DNA of 64,000 nucleotides from Candidatus Obscuribacter sp. (GTDB lineage: Bacteria; Cyanobacteriota; Vampirovibrionia; Obscuribacterales; Obscuribacteraceae): assembly GCA_016718315.1 (NCBI GenBank), contig JADKDV010000004.1:248001-312000 (forward strand). The letters run 5' to 3'. A model generated the notes under the pieces. That model had not been told where the DNA came from, ran no database searches, and worked only from the letters and a program-made list of their open reading frames with translations. Of the stretch, positions 17,518-25,753 are shown in pieces; position 1 is the first letter of the stretch; every line of letters begins with the position of its first letter. The position numbers and the translations under genes are program-made.

Positions 17518-17551
17518 CAGCAATCTGATGCAGAGTGCTGCTATTTCTTTT
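17515..17551 (+). terminator. Rho-independent terminator after the bestrophin gene
   Basis: TAGCAGCA (17515-17522) pairs with TGCTGCTA (17536-17543), followed by TTTCTTTT. The 5' arm starts in the stop codon of the channel gene and the 3' arm overlaps the end of glnS on the other strand. Confidence 0.8.
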
Positions 17552-19259
17552 GTGAGCGAGCCCAGCTGTCTTTGAGTGTGACGATGCGGTTAAACACCGG
17601 CTTTTTGTCAGTGCTGTCTTTATCGTTGATAAAGTAGCCCTGACGCTCAAACTGGAATCTCTCACCGGGCTTGGACTCACCCAGACTGCGCTCGACTTTG
17701 CAGCCAGTCAAGACTTGCAGTGCATTAGGATTAATAGCATTGAGAAACTCACTGTCTTTGCCAGCGGGTGGTGCTTCGTCGGAGAGCAGTCTGTCGTAGA
17801 GACGTATCTCTGAGTCGACAGAGTGTTTGGCATCTACCCAGTGGATAGTGCCTTTGACTTTGCGTCCGACCGGGTTTTCGCCCAGTGGCGTCTCAGTGTC
17901 ATACTTGGCTTTAAGCTCAATCACGTTGCCGGCAGCGTCTTTGACCACATCTGTGCAAGTGATAAAGTAGGCATAACGCAGACGTACTTCCTTGCCTGGA
18001 GCCAGGCGGAAATAGTCTTTGGGAGCGTTTTCCATAAAGTCATCTTGCTCGATGTAGATCTCTTTGCTAAATGGCACTTTACGTGAGCCTTCTTTGGGCA
18101 CATCGTGAGGCCAGTAGGAGGCATCGAGTTCTTCGACTTTGTCGTCGGGGTAATTTTCGATTACCACTTTGAGTGGTTTGAGTACTGCCATTACCCGTGG
18201 TGCTTTGTGGTTGAGGTCGTCTCTGATGCAAAACTCCAGCTGAGCCATGTCCACTGTGCTGTTGGCTTTGGAAACACCGACACTGGCGCAAAATGCACGG
18301 ATGCTCTCTGGTGTATAGCCACGGCGACGCAATCCAGCGATGGTGGGCAGGCGTGGGTCGTCCCAGCCGCTTACGTGGTTGCCTGTGACCAGCTCCAATA
18401 GACGGCGTTTGCTCATCACTGTGTAGTTGAGATTGAGTCTGGCAAACTCATATTGGTGTGGGCGACTGGGAAACTTGGCGTAATCGATGAGATTGTCGAT
18501 CATCCAGTCATAGAGCTCGCGGTTGTTTTCAAATTCCAGCGTGCAGATGCTGTGGGTGATGCCTTCGATGGCGTCACTGATAGGGTGAGCATAGTCGTAC
18601 ATCGGGTAGATGCACCAGGTGTCGCCAGTCATGTGGTGGGCAGTGTGTCTGATGCGATAGAGCATCGGGTCGCGCATCTTCATGTTGGCGTTAGCCATGT
18701 CTATTTTGGCGCGCAGTACGTGCTCGCCGTCTTTAAACTCACCCTTGCGCATGCGGCGGAATAAGTCGAGGTTTTCTTCGACTGTGCGCTCGCGATATGG
18801 GCTGTTTGTGCCGGGCGTGGTGACATTGCCGCGGTGTGCCTTGGTCTCGGCATCGGAGAGGCTGCATACATAGGCTTTGCCGGCTGTAATCAGGTGCTCG
18901 GCGTATTCATACATTTTTTCGAAGTAGTCACTGGCGTGATAGAGACCATCCCATTCAAAGCCTAGCCAGCGCACGTCAGCCTGGATACCGTCTTCAAATA
19001 GAGTGTCTTCTTTGGCTGGGTCAGTGTCGTCAAAGCGCAAATGGCAGCGGGTGCCGCTATCTGGCAGCTTTTCGCGGTAGTCTAGAGCAAGACCAAAGTT
19101 GAGGCAGATGGACTTGGCATGACCAATGTGCAAAAAGCCATTTGGCTCTGGAGGGAAGCGGGTGATAACTTTTGCGTGGCGCTTGGCTTCCAGGTCATCG
19201 TTAATGATGTCCCTGATAAAGTCGCCCGGCTTAGCCTGCGCTGGTGCTGACGAGTTCAT
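17541..19259 (-). CDS. glnS: Glutaminyl-tRNA synthetase
   Basis: A protein of 572 residues, close to the 554 of E. coli GlnRS. Class I signature HIGH at 44-47 within RFPPEPNGFLHIGHAKSICL; the KMSKS equivalent is VMSKRRLLELV. Other GlnRS marks are DTWCIYPMYDYAHPISDAIE and THSICTLEFENNRELYDWM, and the C-terminal anticodon-binding beta barrels end in GERFQFERQGYF. It charges tRNA-Gln with glutamine. Its presence means the organism can make Gln-tRNA directly rather than only by amidation, which is notable because many cyanobacteria rely on GatCAB; horizontal acquisition is possible. A GGAGAGG site precedes the ATG. Confidence 0.97.
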   Translation of the reverse strand: MNSSAPAQAKPGDFIRDIINDDLEAKRHAKVITRFPPEPNGFLHIGHAKSICLNFGLALDYREKLPDSGTRCHLRFDDTDPAKEDTLFEDGIQADVRWLGFEWDGLYHASDYFEKMYEYAEHLITAGKAYVCSLSDAETKAHRGNVTTPGTNSPYRERTVEENLDLFRRMRKGEFKDGEHVLRAKIDMANANMKMRDPMLYRIRHTAHHMTGDTWCIYPMYDYAHPISDAIEGITHSICTLEFENNRELYDWMIDNLIDYAKFPSRPHQYEFARLNLNYTVMSKRRLLELVTGNHVSGWDDPRLPTIAGLRRRGYTPESIRAFCASVGVSKANSTVDMAQLEFCIRDDLNHKAPRVMAVLKPLKVVIENYPDDKVEELDASYWPHDVPKEGSRKVPFSKEIYIEQDDFMENAPKDYFRLAPGKEVRLRYAYFITCTDVVKDAAGNVIELKAKYDTETPLGENPVGRKVKGTIHWVDAKHSVDSEIRLYDRLLSDEAPPAGKDSEFLNAINPNALQVLTGCKVERSLGESKPGERFQFERQGYFINDKDSTDKKPVFNRIVTLKDSWARSQKK

Positions 19260-19444
19260 TTGTACCGCCTCTCCTGGTGCTACATCCCCTGGGGGTTGTC
19301 CATTTTACCCCAGAGGGGGCATATCGGCAGCATAGTATTAAGCATGTACCGCCTGTGTGTGACAGTACGTGGGGGTGGATTCGTCCGCGGCTGGCCGTAG
19401 CGGTCAATGCTCGGGTGTGTGACCATGGCTCGGACGGGATGAGT

Positions 19445-19588
19445 TCACTCGGCAACTGGTGTGTTGTCGTTCATGTCATCTCTTTTGAAGTTGACAATAG
19501 CTTTACCATCGCTAAATGGGTAAGCCACTTTGAAATATTTGCCAAAAAGCGGCTTGCCGCTCAGGTCAATGTAGCAATCTAAAAATAG
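19445..19588 (-). pseudogene. WG-repeat remnant
   Basis: Directly after the stop of the next gene upstream, a +1-shifted frame encodes CYIDLSGKPLFGKYFKVAYP followed by FSDGKAIVNF. This is one clean WG-type beta repeat (pattern YID-x-x-GK...F-x-x-A-x-x-FSDGKA). There is no start codon of its own with a ribosome site, and the frame stops after about 48 residues. It is best read as the surviving piece of a WG-repeat protein, or as the lost C-terminus of the upstream gene. Confidence 0.5.
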
Positions 19589-20130
19589 CTGAGTTGAGTG
19601 ATGTCTATCTGTACATCGGCTGGCTGCATATCCTGTCTGTGTACTAATTTGCCGGTGACCCGCACGCGTGTATTGTTGCACTCGGCTAAATTAGCCAGTC
19701 CCAAGAGGGTGATCTTTTCTTTGAGCAAAGGTAGCGACTTGATAGAGTTAAATTCCATATTTGCAGTTGCTAACTCTTCGGTCGGGTAGAGCCTCATCAC
19801 GTCACTGTTTAGCTCAGCATAAGCGCGGAAGTTGACCACCTGCTCTGAGTATTTATCTGGGCTGCACAATATCTGCAATATCGAGGTGTGCATAATATTT
19901 ACAGGTGGGGCCACTTCGAGAGATTCTTCCAGGCTCTGCATCGCCGGATGACTATCCATGCCTGCTGGCTTTGGTGGGGGTGGTATGACTTCGATGTTTT
20001 GTGCCAGCGCGCCTGAGTAGCAGAGCACCGCAGGCAGTGTCAAGCCAAGCAGAGTGCAGGCAAAGGCGAGCAGGCGGTCGCTTGTCTGTCTGCCCGTATG
20101 TACGAGGCTCATATCCTTACTTTTTGGCAT
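19579..20130 (-). CDS. Exported protein of unknown function (paralog of next gene upstream)
   Basis: A protein of 183 residues with an N-terminal signal peptide (LLAFACTLLGLTLPAVLCYS followed by Ala-Leu-Ala-Gln). The mature part contains ILQILCSPDKYSEQVVNFRA, RLYPTEELA and LGLANLAECNNTRVRVTGKL. The pattern of NPDKY-x-G-K-V-x-V-x-G-F and a closing V-x-VTGKL strand suggests an OB-like beta barrel; this is inference. It overlaps the start of its paralog's 3' end by 14 bases, so the two are one transcription unit. Confidence 0.65.
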   Translation of the reverse strand: MPKSKDMSLVHTGRQTSDRLLAFACTLLGLTLPAVLCYSGALAQNIEVIPPPPKPAGMDSHPAMQSLEESLEVAPPVNIMHTSILQILCSPDKYSEQVVNFRAYAELNSDVMRLYPTEELATANMEFNSIKSLPLLKEKITLLGLANLAECNNTRVRVTGKLVHRQDMQPADVQIDITQLSYF

Positions 20131-20794
20131 TGTTTACCACGCTTTTGGGAGTGGTTGCAGTGCTGGCTGCCTTGGGAAATTTGTCGGGAGCAATTAAGAT
20201 TATTTTGCTGATGGAGCGAAATCCACCAATACTAAAATTAAATCTGCCTTTAACCTGGGTATCAAATATACCTGTAAGTGTGACGTACTGATTGTCCAGG
20301 GCGCTGAGGTTGATGCCGAGGGTATTGGATTTGCCTGAGCGATGCTCGTCGCGGCTAAAGTCTAGCCACAGTCCATCCAGTGAGAGTCTAAAGTTGCCAA
20401 ATTCTCTGGAAGGATATAGCTCATAATCTTCATCCCTAAAATGCATAAATCCCTGGGTTGTGACAAGCTTGCCGCTATATTTATCTGGATTGGATAAAAG
20501 TGCAAAAAGCGGCACTTGCAGGCTGGTCACTGACTGACTCGGGGTTTGTTTTTGCCCTATATCTTTTTGCCCAGCCTCTGTAGGCTGATTGGTAGAGTCT
20601 GCTTGAGTTATCGTCTCTGGTAAGGTGGTCTTAATCTCCTGCACCACAGGAGCTACCGTCAGATCTGCTGCAGGTGCCGGTGGAGCCCCGGTGCAAAGCA
20701 AGGTCGCACCAAATGCGACACCAATAAGTCTGATTGGATTGTTTGATTTGCCCATTTGCCTGCCGACTTTCTGCATAGAATTTGCTATCCACAA
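20117..20794 (-). CDS. Exported protein of unknown function, OB-like core
   Basis: About 225 residues. Signal peptide within IRLIGVAFGATLLCTGAPPA and APAADL; the start may be the ATG at 20794 or one of two internal ATGs (codons 7 and 14). The linker is Thr/Gln-rich. The mature domain reads VPLFALLSNPDKYSGKLVTT followed by QGFMHFRDEDYELYPSREFG, then LSALDNQYVTLTGIF. The same order of motifs is present in the downstream gene, showing a tandem duplication. Likely periplasmic. No named family recognised. Confidence 0.65.
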   Translation of the reverse strand: MWIANSMQKVGRQMGKSNNPIRLIGVAFGATLLCTGAPPAPAADLTVAPVVQEIKTTLPETITQADSTNQPTEAGQKDIGQKQTPSQSVTSLQVPLFALLSNPDKYSGKLVTTQGFMHFRDEDYELYPSREFGNFRLSLDGLWLDFSRDEHRSGKSNTLGINLSALDNQYVTLTGIFDTQVKGRFNFSIGGFRSISKIILIAPDKFPKAASTATTPKSVVNNAKK

Positions 20795-20852
20795 AAGTAA
20801 ATAGCCGTTCTAATTGTATAAAAGTTCCTTGCTTGGCAACAGGACCAATCTT

Positions 20853-21255
20853 TTAAGACACTTTGTCGGAATCACATGAGCTGGACTGGAGTTTAGCTTT
20901 GCCGCTGGCATCAGGCTTTGTGTAGGTCTCGTTGACGACGTCATGTCCGGCTCCACCGCCCTGAGAATTGGAGAGTTCTAGGACATCCTGAGATTGGGGG
21001 AAGCCCATTTCGTAAAAAACGTTTGTCTGAGACATCTTTGCCGGCAGCTTCATCTGCTTTGACGTTTTCTCTGGTTAATTCCACCAGCTTATTCATTACA
21101 CCGGCTCGAGCTTCTTTGTCGACACCGGCGGCATCCAGCAGATTGCAGACTACTTGCTTCTCGCGCGGGCTATTGACCAGGCGATCGGCGTCCTGTCTGC
21201 TTATTTCGGGTACATCACCGGGCATAATCTTCTCCTGCGCTGGATTGTCGGCCAA
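20853..21255 (-). pseudogene. Small hypothetical gene frameshifted at a T6 tract
   Basis: The first 65 or so codons (MADNPAQEKIMPGDVPEISR onward, through EARAGVMNKLVELTRENVKA) look coding. After KDVSDKR the frame becomes Arg/Ser/Gly noise and stops at 20941. Removing one T from the T6 run (A6 at 21014-21019 on the + strand) restores FYEMGFPQSQDVLELSNSQ and a clean reading to the stop at 20853, giving about 133 residues. So either a one-base insertion has broken it or the base call is wrong. Function unknown. Confidence 0.6.
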
Positions 21256-21324
21256 TTTTTAGCCAAACCTGAGTTAGTTATGCCCCTATACGGTGGTTTT
21301 TTAAACCTGGCGCCATGGCGCTAT

Positions 21325-21354
21325 GACCAGGTCGGTTTTATAACCGACCTGGTC
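21325..21354. terminator. Perfect 13-bp hairpin, putative bidirectional terminator
   Basis: GACCAGGTCGGTT (21325-21337), a 4-base loop, and AACCGACCTGGTC (21342-21354). It lies 20 bases beyond the stop of the LRV-repeat gene on the minus strand. There is no long T-run, so function as terminator is likely but not certain. Confidence 0.6.
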
Positions 21355-21374
21355 AGTAGCCTTTGCCTGCCTGA

Positions 21375-21839
21375 TCAAGCAAATCGCAAAGGGTTGGTTG
21401 TGTAGTCTGTCCACTGGAAGATACGAGCAGTGCGCTTTATAGAGCTCTGTTGATTGGCTTGTTTGAGTGCTAGCGTATCTTGAGCTCTGCTGCTGACATA
21501 TGGATTTTCGTCTTCTAACAGTAGCTCCAGATAGTAGTCATCAATGCTCAAATCTTCGGCAATAGCAAATCGCACGCTGGGATCGTCGTCTTGGCACAGT
21601 CTATAGATGATCTCATCGGACGCTCTGGGATTTGTGGCAACCGCAATTTTGACTTCAGGATGTGTATCCTGTGACAGTCGCCTCAGTACATCGGTTGGTG
21701 TGTTTTTGTTCTCGGCTACTCTCCTTCTTATTTTGTGATCGCAATTATTGGCAAGATTGCTGAGTATTTCAGCAGCGGTGTCTGGTCTGCCAGCGCTGAT
21801 ATAGTCCAAAAAACATTTGGCATTCTTGCAGATATCCAT
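21375..21839 (-). CDS. Leucine-rich-repeat-variant (LRV)/HEAT-like protein
   Basis: A protein of 154 residues. Its centre is a run of about four 24-residue helical repeats: RRRVAENKNTPTDVLRRLSQ, VKIAVATNPRASDEIIYRLC, VRFAIAEDLSIDDYYLELLL and VSSRAQDTLAL. The pattern VR-x-x-VA-x-N-x-x-TP-x-x-x-L-x-x-L matches LRV repeats, which form a right-handed superhelix used for protein binding. No signal peptide; likely cytosolic. A CGGAG site precedes the ATG. Partner unknown. Confidence 0.75.
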   Translation of the reverse strand: MDICKNAKCFLDYISAGRPDTAAEILSNLANNCDHKIRRRVAENKNTPTDVLRRLSQDTHPEVKIAVATNPRASDEIIYRLCQDDDPSVRFAIAEDLSIDDYYLELLLEDENPYVSSRAQDTLALKQANQQSSIKRTARIFQWTDYTTNPLRFA

Positions 21840-22264
21840 GGTGCTCTACTCCGTTTTTCAAATGAAATTCAAAGTTGGGGCAATCAAAAACATTTTTCCA
21901 AAATACTTTTTATAGCTATCTGACTTGTGCGAATTTTGTGGCATAGATTAGGGCGACCTCAGTGAACTGAAATCGCCCTTGTGGTCTATGCATCAGCCTG
22001 AGGCTGAGTTCAATTCAACAGATAGCTATATTTTGGTTTTCTAAAAATATTGCATCTTTTGTGTCTTATTCTTTTGCATCCTCCGTAAGTCGCAGATGAA
22101 TGAGATAAGAGTTTTGAATTGCTGGACCGATTTAGTCGTTCCATATTTATTTCTATCAAACAATTTTGGATCTCGCAACTCCTTTTTTGCATTTTTAATT
22201 TTGTGCAAAGTCCTTCTGGCTGTCACTCTAGCCCGGATACCTCAGGGCGCGAGCAATGGATAAT
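21840..22264. other. Intergenic region with one imperfect hairpin
   Basis: AT-rich stretch of 425 bases. An imperfect 14-bp inverted repeat (AGGGCGACCTCAGT with ACTGAAATCGCCCT, about 21951-21981) could end transcripts of the decayed Hsp20 gene. Nothing else convincing. Confidence 0.4.
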
Positions 22265-22800
22265 TTAGACTCGTTTTACTGGTATCGATCTATATTGTTT
22301 TTGCTCGGTTTGTGATTTAGGCAAAGTAATAGTGAGTACACCGTGCTGGTATTCAGCCTTTACTTCGTCTTCTTTGATTTCGCAGGGCAGTTGCAGTGAG
22401 CGCTGGAAGTGGCCATAGCGGCGCTCTGAGCGGTACCAGCCTTTTTCGCTTTCGCATTTTTCTTCTTTCTTCTCGCCTCGCAGGGTCAGTATGCCATTGG
22501 CGAGAGAGACTTCTACATCGTCTTCTTTCATGCCAGGTAGCTCAGCAGAGATTTTTAGTTCGGTTTCGGTTTCTTTGAGATCAATTTTGGGCTGTACTGC
22601 GTCCAGATGTGTACGCTCAAAGACATCCGAGAGCTTTCAGTTACCAGGCATCAAGTCAAAGGCACTGCGATTAAAAAACTCGTCAAATAGCCGGTTTACA
22701 TCGCTTTGTAGGGTGCTGAGGCTACTGGAGTTGTCCGACGTTTCTTCGCGTCGTACCGGTAGTTGTCTTTATTCCATGGCAGGTGCAAATTAAGAGACAT
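22265..22800 (-). pseudogene. Hsp20/alpha-crystallin gene with a frameshift and an in-frame TGA
   Basis: A GGAGG site and ATG at 22800 begin MSLNLHLPWNKDNYRYD. After one missing base the same gene continues as SSLSTLQSDVNRLFDEFFNR and SAFDLMPGN. It then meets an in-frame TGA (22637-22639) where homologs usually have Trp, and goes on as KLSDVFERTHLDAVQPKIDL into the alpha-crystallin domain. That domain (ELKISAELPGMKEDDVEVSL, GWYRSERRYGHFQRSL, GVLTITLPK) is intact to 22265. As read, only an 88-residue fragment from the ATG at 22531 could be made. Small heat-shock proteins hold unfolded proteins. The neighbouring paralog is intact, which would relax selection on this copy. Confidence 0.85.
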
Positions 22801-22841
22801 TGTAAATACCTCCTGACTTAAAAGTAGATTTAAAGGTGATG

Positions 22842-23240
22842 TTATTTGGCTGCTTTTACTTCGATCTTGCGAGGCAGCGCGTTTTTGCTCACGGGCAAAG
22901 TGATCTTTAAGATCCCGTTTTGAATAGTGGCGTCAATGCTGTCTGCGTCTACTTCTTTGGGCATATTAAAGGAGCGGCGATAGCGCCTTACTGGTGATTC
23001 TGTATAGGTTAATTGATAGCCTTCTGGGACTTCGCACTGCACTGTGCCTTCGATGGTAAAGACCCCTCTGTTGAGGTTGACGTGGACAGTAGTCTCGTCA
23101 ACACCAGGCATTTTAGCCATAATCAGCATGCCGTCTTTACTTTCGTAGACTTCCATTACTGGCTCAAAAGCTTGTAATTGTGGCTCTGCAGCTTTTGTTG
23201 GTGTCCCAGATTTAGTCTGGTCTGCTGCGATCGTAATCAT
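22842..23240 (-). CDS. Hsp20/alpha-crystallin small heat-shock protein
   Basis: A protein of 132 residues. Alpha-crystallin domain from about 27 to 125: VMEVYESKDGMLIMAKMPGV, VHVNLNRGVFTIEGTVQCEV, the RRYRRSFNMPKEVDAD stretch and the closing GILKITLPVSK, which is the I-x-I/V-type tail region. Acts as an ATP-independent holdase. A strong GGAGG site lies 7 bases before the ATG. It is 41 bases upstream of the decayed Hsp20 copy on the same strand, so they were a tandem pair. Confidence 0.93.
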   Translation of the reverse strand: MITIAADQTKSGTPTKAAEPQLQAFEPVMEVYESKDGMLIMAKMPGVDETTVHVNLNRGVFTIEGTVQCEVPEGYQLTYTESPVRRYRRSFNMPKEVDADSIDATIQNGILKITLPVSKNALPRKIEVKAAK

Positions 23241-23443
23241 CTCAAACCTCCTGATCTATGATAAATAGTGGCTGCACAACAATTTCAATATAAAACTTTG
23301 GCATTGTCATTTTGCAGTTTTTCAGCATTTTTTTAAAATTGTTCGAGCGCTCCAAGTTTACCGGTCACCATGGGAAGAGTGTCTTGTGATTGGCTTTTTG
23401 CCAGGTATGCCCATTAGATTTTGACAAAACTTGCTATGATCAG

Positions 23444-24566
23444 ATGGTTACCCTGGTACAACTTTTGGCGCTCCCAATATTTACGGCAAGGCACACATGG
23501 ATCAGGCTGGCACTAGCCCTGACAGTCCTTAGCTTACTCAGTTGTGCGCCTCCTGTAAGGGCTTTAGCCGGGCGCGTTTTAAACTTTCCCACTAGTCGCA
23601 GTGTGGGTAAACTGACAGCGCTGGGCAAAGATCCGCAGGGCCTTTTTTATGATAAATCACAGCTGGGGGACGCACGTGGCGCTGTCGCTGTGCCAGCTGA
23701 CGCCCTTGTCAATATTGATGTTAATTGGGATGGGCTCAATGATTTGAGCTTCCTCAAAAAGCTCAAGGCCTGTGACCTCCAGGGTTTGGAGCTGGCCTAT
23801 AGTGGTCATGGCTTTGCCCTCGATGATGCCAGTGTGGCCAATTTTGCTCATCTAAAGGGACTTAAACAACTGTCGCTTGAGCAAACTGATATCGGGGATA
23901 GTGGCATCCAAAAAATTGGTCAGATGTCAGATCTGGAGTTGCTCAATCTCAATCACACTATGCTCACGACTAAGGGCATGCCCTATCTTGCCAATTTGCA
24001 TAAGCTCGTCCAATTAGAGCTGGAGGGCACTCAGCTAAGTGACGCCTCTCTAGCAAATATCGCTGGGCATACTCAATTGCTCACGCTTTTTATTAAATCC
24101 TGTGGGCTAGGACCAGCTGCCGCTCAGCATCTGCAAAAAATGAACCATCTCAAAATTTTGAGGTTGAGTGAGAATAAGTTTGGCGATAAAGGCATGGCTT
24201 TGCTGCCAGCTTACCCAGAGCTTGTGGAGTTGCATGTCAGTAATTGCAGCTTGACTGATGCTGGATTTGCTCAGCTGGTCAAGTTTCCGATTGATTACTG
24301 TGTTTGCCAAAGGCAACAAGATCTCTGGAGCTGGCTTTAAGGCCCTGGCTCAGTGCAAAAAACTACAATACATCGAGCTGACCGGAGAGCCATGCGCCTT
24401 AGCTGATGTCGCTGAGTTGCGTAATTCTAAGAGTGTGACAGGGGTTTGGTTAATGCCAAAACCTGGCGATGAGGCAGCAATCAAAAAGGCAGTGCCAAAA
24501 ATCAATTTTAGATTTTTTAGCCAGCGTGGCAAGGTGCCTGCAGAGTTTTTTGAGCCGCTTCATTGA
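23444..24566 (+). pseudogene. Exported leucine-rich-repeat protein with a frameshift
   Basis: From the ATG at 23444 a hydrophobic signal (WIRLALALTVLSLLSCAPPV) leads into about eight ribonuclease-inhibitor-type LRRs of roughly 24 residues, for example LKQLSLEQTDIGDSGIQKIG, LELLNLNHTMLTTKGMPYLA and LVQLELEGTQLSDASLANIA. The frame runs off after GFAQLVKFP at about 24290 and stops at 24340. In the shifted frame the repeats resume with ITVFAKGNKISGAGFKALAQ and LQYIELTGEPCALADVAEL to 24566. Deleting one C at the TTTCCG near 24288 rejoins them. LRR proteins of this kind are usually surface or periplasmic binding scaffolds. Confidence 0.8.
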
Positions 24567-24668
24567 TCTGTCAGTGAGCTTGTTTTGGGCGTAATAATCA
24601 TCTCAATGTGCTGATCTTCATGCTTTTGTGGATGCTATGATCTGCTTGGCTAGCTACTGGACACAGCA

Positions 24669-25154
24669 ATGAATACAAGCAAATTACAGTTGACTCGCGA
24701 AATGACTCCTGTTTCGAAGATTTTTAGCGTGGCGATGAGCACGCTCAGTGGAGCCGCTGAGCAACAAAACGTCAGCCTGGAGTCAGTCTACGTGCCCGAC
24801 CGGGCTGTATATGTTGACGAAGTGCGACTGGTGCAGGTGCTGGTCGATCTCATCACCAATGCCATCAAAGTTAGTCCCAAGCCTGGTGTCGTCCAGGTCT
24901 CAGCTCAGGGCGAAGACGGCTGTATGCGCTTTATCGTTTGTGATGGTGGTCATGGTATCGAACCGGGCAGACGCGAGGCTATATTTGAGGGTGTAAGGCA
25001 GTTTGACACGCTGGCCGCACAGGGAGCCAGTGGCAGTCTGCCAAGCCTGGCGGTATGCAAAGCCATCGTCGAGAGTCATGGCGGCAAGATTGGCGTGGAC
25101 AGTGAGCCTGGTAAGGGCAGTGCCTTTTGGTTTACTGTGCCGTTAAGTGACTAG
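24669..25154 (+). CDS. Orphan histidine-kinase-type ATPase domain
   Basis: A protein of 161 residues consisting almost wholly of a HATPase_c domain: N box VQVLVDLITNAIKVSPK, G1 box VCDGGHGIEPG, then ASGSLPSLAVCKAIVESHGG where kinases have GSGLGLA, and the terminal GSAFWFTVPL. There is no HisKA phosphoacceptor His and no sensor domain. The G2 box is degenerate (Gly residues replaced by Ser and Pro), so ATP binding may be weakened. It may be an anti-sigma-like or adaptor protein or a remnant of a larger kinase. The next gene starts on the base after its stop, implying co-expression. Confidence 0.75.
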   Translation: MNTSKLQLTREMTPVSKIFSVAMSTLSGAAEQQNVSLESVYVPDRAVYVDEVRLVQVLVDLITNAIKVSPKPGVVQVSAQGEDGCMRFIVCDGGHGIEPGRREAIFEGVRQFDTLAAQGASGSLPSLAVCKAIVESHGGKIGVDSEPGKGSAFWFTVPLSD

Positions 25155-25742
25155 ATGGGGACTCTCTCTTTTGTCACTAGCCCCTTGTGGTTGCCTGACG
25201 GCGAGACTGTAGAAGTCCGTCCCGTCTGTGATGGTGTTGATATTTTGGGTCAAATTGATAGGGACGCCATAGGTCTTTATCCACCAGACTTTTTTGCCCA
25301 GTCTGCCCTGTCGAGTGGAGGCATGCTGCGCCTGGGAATTTGTCAGTGCGGCTCCAAAGGCTGTGCCGATAGAGAAGTCGAAGTGACTCACCAGGACGGT
25401 GATATCTATTGGTGGAGCAGGCACACTGAAGTGCTTAAAAAGTGGCGTTTTGACATTGAAACTTATAAGCGTGCTGTATCCCTCGCCAGCGATGATTTGA
25501 GCTGGGAGCGCACTGAAGACACAATTAAGCGATTGCTCAAAGTCGAGGACTATTCTGCGGTGCTCAAGCAGGGCTGGCAATTTGAAGGTGGCTACTTAAT
25601 GGATGACGGAAGCGGAGTCAATCTGTGTTTTAACGTGGCCAATGGTGCGCCGCAAACAATTGCTATCACCTGCCCAACCTATGAGCCTGAGCTTGCTATT
25701 GCAGCCGTCAGAGCTTATATGGACAAGCATTTTGCCAATTGA
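25155..25742 (+). CDS. Hypothetical protein with Cys cluster
   Basis: A protein of 195 residues, with its ATG immediately after the TAG of the ATPase-domain gene. No named family recognised. Visible features: IGLYPPDFF, LRLGICQCGSKGCADREVEV with three Cys spaced C-x-C-x4-C, DGDIYWW, and a C-terminal half with two helices and CFNVANGAPQTIAITCP. The Cys cluster could bind zinc. No signal peptide. Functional link to the ATPase domain is suggested only by the tight coupling. Confidence 0.6.
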   Translation: MGTLSFVTSPLWLPDGETVEVRPVCDGVDILGQIDRDAIGLYPPDFFAQSALSSGGMLRLGICQCGSKGCADREVEVTHQDGDIYWWSRHTEVLKKWRFDIETYKRAVSLASDDLSWERTEDTIKRLLKVEDYSAVLKQGWQFEGGYLMDDGSGVNLCFNVANGAPQTIAITCPTYEPELAIAAVRAYMDKHFAN

Positions 25743-25753
25743 CCGTTTAAGTG

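Noticed and set aside
22010..22226. 60-codon minus-strand frames downstream of the Hsp20 pair
   Set aside because: Two overlapping frames of basic, AT-driven composition with no start signal; judged non-coding.
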